Origin: Welwitschia mirabilis | Taxonomy: Eukaryota; Gnetophyta; Gnetopsida; Welwitschiales | NCBI GenBank assembly: GCA_051453625.1 | Contig: JBOZIK010000001.1 | Location: forward strand, 247,729,155 to 247,793,154 | Direction: 5' to 3' | DNA: 64,000 bases | In this document: one piece after another, positions 61,280 through 64,000 of the stretch | How positions within the stretch are numbered: the first letter of the stretch is position 1 | Layout of the letters: the number at the start of each line of letters is the position of its first letter | Notes under the pieces: generated by a model | The model's database searches: none | Seen by the model: the letters and a program-made list of their open reading frames with translations, nothing else | What the model was told of the DNA's origin: nothing | Made by a program: the position numbers and the translations under genes

Positions 61280-61550
61280 TTTTTTAAGGGATTTTAAGGC
61301 ATTTGTCTTGTGAATACCTTAAAAGATTAATTACCTTTAAAGGTATTTTTATTGTTTAATACCTTAAAAGATTACACATTTTATGATGTGTTTCTTTCAA
61401 ATTTCTTAAATTTAGTCGAGAAGAACTTTTAAGGCATTGATTTGGAAAAACGCCTTTAAAAGAGTGTCATTGTTTTTATTTAAGATGTTTATTAAAATAA
61501 ATAACTTAAAAAGTTATATAATTAAATAAATGCCTTAAAATCCTATTTAT
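61280..61550. repeat. CACTA right subterminal repeats
   Basis: Repeats of 'ttttaaggcatt', 'taccttaaaagatta' and complements, as in the left subterminal zone. Confidence 0.8.
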
Positions 61551-61559
61551 CTTGTTTTG

Positions 61560-61562
61560 TAA
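61560..61562. other. Right copy of TAA target-site duplication
   Basis: TAA directly after the CACTA right end, matching 54647-54649. Confidence 0.75.
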
Positions 61563-61810
61563 GAAAGGAATTCCTGGAATGGCATAGTATTCTCAAATTT
61601 GAAAGATATAAAATTTATCTCTAAAGTGTAAATCATAAATGATAAAAGTAATAAGGGTGGCAATCTCATCTTGTGTCAGAAAACTACCCTTTACAATTCT
61701 TATGATGGACTCTTATTCTTTGAAAGGAATAATATTTAATTTGTAAAATAAAGGTGGTGAAATGAAATTATGTGATAAACCACTATCAATTAGGAATGAA
61801 ATAGTAAAAA
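61563..61810 (-). pseudogene. C2 aspartic protease remnant
   Basis: Minus-strand 'TISFLIDSGLSHNFISPPLF' spans about 61800-61744. The catalytic D-S-G is intact at 61779-61787, followed by the expected HNFIS. The frame continues leftwards until the TAA at the CACTA edge. Confidence 0.9.
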
Positions 61811-61963
61811 ATGAAATATGACCATATAATTATAGAATGAAGCATTGATTGTGAATCATACTTATTTGAATGTAGCATAGACATTTTTAGATGACATGAT
61901 CTAATTCTAAAGAGCTTGAGGCTGATAGTGCTAAGGAACATTTTTTGGACATGCTTTAGATGA

Positions 61964-62005
61964 ACAATTCTTAACAATGTAGCCTCTCTTGTGGTACTAA
62001 TGGCA
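61964..62005 (-). pseudogene. C2 gag zinc knuckle
   Basis: Minus strand reads C-H-stop-Y-H-K-R-G-Y-I-V-K-N-C. Restoring the usual C-x2-C-x4-H-x4-C pattern needs Tyr for Cys (TGC to TAC) and Tyr for His (CAC to TAC); both are single transitions of the deamination type. First and last Cys are intact. Confidence 0.8.
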
Positions 62006-62930
62006 AGTGAGATTAGTTCTGTATGGTTTTCTTACTGGTGGTGTGATTGAAGGAGGGTGCCTATCCCCTTGGTGTGATAATTTTATTCATCTATTCTCTC
62101 ATCCTTGCTAATAGTATTTAGATTTTTTATAAGCATATTTTATGGATTTGTTCTCTAAAGTTCATAAAACACTTCTAAGTTTGGATGGTAATGTCTTAAT
62201 AAAACTATTAATTAGGTACTTCTTTATGAAATTCTTTTAATACTTCATGAGGGATTGGAATTCTGACCACTGTTAATTCAATGGGTGTTTGCCTAACCTT
62301 AGGCATTGAGACTCCACCATTTCATCTTTAATAAAATCCTTTACAATGAATTTTCTCTTAAATTCTTTAATGAAGGTATCCCATGATATCCTTTGTGGGT
62401 ATTTTTATTAACATCTAGACCATCATTCTTATGCATTGCCTATATGAAAAAAAGCAGAATATATGCATTATCTTTTTGGAGGTATATTTCAAAGTTTGAA
62501 ATAATTCTCTAATTGTCAAATTCAAGATAGGACTTTTTTGCTTGCATCAGCCTTACCTTCATAGGTCCTTAAGCATATCATCTTTACAATTCCCTCTCCT
62601 TTACATTGATCAATATTGGGATGGTTAAGTTTATTTGTTAAGAAATATTAAAGATTAACCTCCATATTTAATAACCTCATTTGAATGTTTTGAATGTCAA
62701 TATCGATTATAAGAGTGTGTTGTCTTGATATGGATGGTAACTCTTGAGATGACCTTGAATTATGTTTTGCATGTCTATATTTTAGATAATAGAGAAGACT
62801 ATTAATCTTACTAGATAGTTGTTTATTCTAGGAGCAGATATGATCAACTTAGCCTTTTAAATCCTCTATTCACTTATTTAACCTATGTTCCATGATGCGC
62901 CAGTGGATTTGACATCCTCCTAAACTCATA
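62006..62930 (-). pseudogene. C2 gag body
   Basis: Around 62395-62280 the minus strand reads 'WDTFIKEFKRKFIVKDFIKD' then 'EMVESQCLRLGKHPL' with few breaks, matching 'tWeeFkxeFxxkYfpxxvrdxkxxEFlxLxQGx' of gypsy Gag. Other parts carry many stops and the start codon cannot be placed. Confidence 0.82.
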
Positions 62931-63149
62931 AGCCTCTGCCTTATTATGTAAGTGTTCTCTACCCTTTCTCCTCTAGTGTTGCTACCTTTTTATAGTATTT
63001 CTGGTTGTAGTTAGAAACCTATAACCACCTAGTAGTTAAGAAAACAGTTAGAAAAACAATTCTTAGGAGTTGTCATAGTAACCTTACTAATGTGGATAAC
63101 AACTACCAAAGGAAGTTTTTGTATTACGAGGGATCCAGATATGATATCG
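62931..63149 (-). other. C2 leader next to gag
   Basis: Short stretch with pyrimidine-rich plus strand ('ctaccctttctcctctag'), comparable with 8480-8530 of element A on the other strand. No coding signal. Confidence 0.4.
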
Positions 63150-63830
63150 AAGATCAAAGTAAAACATTGGATACCTGTGTGTACTGAGTGTGATGTCAAA
63201 TACCCAAGTATAACATCAAAGGTTTTGAAAGGATTCTGGGTCCTTTCAAATAACACTGAGGAGTGATAATCCATCTCGGATATGAGTGTGACATAGAACA
63301 TCCAAGTATGATGTTGGGCCACCAAGTATGACATCAGGCTATCAAGTATGACATTAGAGCCTTTTATGCTGCCAAATGAAACAAATGATTTCCAAGAGGT
63401 GATAGGAGATTCTAGGCCTATACGCCGCAAGTGTAATGTCAGGCACCCAAGTGTAATGTCATGCATCCAAGTAAGATGTCAGATACACAAGTGCGATGTT
63501 GGGCATCCAAGTATGAAATTGGGCATCCAAGTATAATGTTGGACACCCAAGTACAACATCAAACTTCAAGGGGCTTTGAAGTATGAAAATGAATTTGGTA
63601 AGCTCAAGTGTGGCATCTAACTTCAAAAGGTGACATAAGCCTTAGAAGTGCAACATCAACCCTCTAGGAGTATGATGTCGACATCAGGGGAGTGTGATAT
63701 TAGCCTTCAAAGTATGACATTATTCTTTTGGATATGCAACATCGAGATTTTAGAAGTGCGATGTCAGCCTTCAAAGTGTAACATCAACCTTCTAGAAGTG
63801 TGACATTGGATTGTAGTTCTAAATCTCAAT
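63150..63830 (-). repeat. C2 leader minisatellite, 20-bp unit
   Basis: Tandem units near 'caagtgtgatgtcgggcatc'. They are most regular at 63425-63560 (about seven in a row at 20-base spacing), with further units at 63180-63360 and 63600-63810 separated by short unique pieces. Unit changes are mostly g/a and c/t. The 145-codon minus frame at 63029-63466 is produced by this repeat (recurring 'HHTWM', 'DVTL'-like phrases) and is not evidence of a gene. Confidence 0.88.
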
Positions 63831-64000
63831 TTTTGTATGGATAACTAAAGTTCTTTTTACTTAACTAAGGTTTAGTTAATTATGATTAACTATTACTATA
63901 GGATTATTTAAATACTAGTCCACCACTATCAATATCTCTATGGTCCCCATACTTTTTACCTCTTTTATCACATGTCTCTATAGTTAAATTGGTAGTTATT
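63831..64000 (-). other. C2 leader continuing off the window
   Basis: No primer-binding site or LTR edge is visible before the window ends, so the 5' LTR of C2 must lie further right. Confidence 0.4.

Larger units (their letters stand above)
54650..61559. mobile_element. CACTA (En/Spm-type) DNA transposon, 6.9 kb, nested in C2 pol
   Basis: The left end reads TACTACAAGAAATATGGG, the plant CACTA terminus CACTACAAGAAA with the first C changed to T. The right end, read inward on the minus strand, is CAAAACAAGATAAATAGG, matching 13 of 18 positions. A TAA duplication flanks both ends. Subterminal zones (54660-54950 and 61280-61550) are packed with short 'ttaaggcattt/aaatgcctta' repeats in both orientations, as in this superfamily. 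No TNP2-type transposase could be read, so it is either non-autonomous or too decayed. The gypsy reading frame resumes on both sides. Confidence 0.88.
51113..64000 (-). mobile_element. Gypsy copy C2, minus strand, carrying a nested CACTA transposon
   Basis: From left to right: 3' LTR, polypurine tract, integrase C-terminal part, integrase core, RNase H, RT, then CACTA at 54650-61559, then protease, zinc knuckle, gag and a leader minisatellite. The 5' LTR is beyond 64000. Same family as C1 and A by LTR and polypurine tract. The RT spacer and protease read on either side of the CACTA insertion, with a TAA target duplication, so one element was split. Confidence 0.9.

Noticed and set aside
63029-63466. 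Longest open frame in the window (145 codons, minus strand)
   Set aside because: It is generated by the 20-bp minisatellite, has repeating 'HHTW/DVTL' phrases, no conserved domain, and lies in a retroelement leader.
63150-63830. CRISPR-like array
   Set aside because: Units are contiguous 20-mers without spacers; this is a minisatellite.

Overview
This is a plant nuclear window from repeat-dense heterochromatin. It is strongly AT-rich, CG dinucleotides are visibly scarce, and no host gene, rRNA gene or intact tRNA gene could be recognised. No open frame longer than 145 codons exists, and the short frames are mostly accidents or scraps of transposon proteins. What can be read is a stack of old LTR retrotransposons, mainly Ty3/gypsy lineages typical of seed plants, plus one CACTA DNA transposon. 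Their reading frames are riddled with stops. Where a conserved motif can be compared, most changes are C-to-T or G-to-A, the pattern expected from deamination of methylated cytosine in silenced DNA.

Layout. 1-5150: 5' end of a minus-strand gypsy element with a very long LTR (gag, iMet primer-binding site, about 3.7 kb LTR), Del/Tekay-like. 5510-6250: a 91-bp tandem array. 6300-24430: a plus-strand gypsy element (called H) split into three pieces. Its gag/protease lie at 6900-7940, its reverse transcriptase at 13072-13716 and its RNase H at 23877-24430. A second plus-strand gypsy element (A, 7985-13071, 3' LTR kept) sits between the first two pieces. A complete minus-strand Athila-like element with both LTRs (13717-23876) sits between the last two. 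24590-25910: an Athila-type LTR fragment. 25913-33690: two further copies of the long Tekay-like LTR arranged as a large inverted repeat.

33690-44888: a minus-strand gypsy element (B) whose RNase H is interrupted by a 7.0-kb element (35910-42934) with two Athila-type LTRs but no recognisable pol. 44889-47230: gypsy copy C1 (3' LTR, integrase and part of RNase H, minus strand), cut by an assembly gap. 47331-51112: mostly unreadable, with a probable copia-type LTR end and primer-binding site near 48410. 51113-64000: gypsy copy C2 (same family as C1 and A), minus strand, with a 6.9-kb CACTA transposon (54650-61559) inserted in pol and flanked by a TAA target duplication. C2 runs off the window end through a 20-bp minisatellite.

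Nothing here works as a functional gene set. The value of the window is the insertion history: at least three independent nesting events can be read from interrupted protein domains. I found no credible sign of a new host-encoded system. Five N-runs are present, and two of them are flanked by duplicated sequence.
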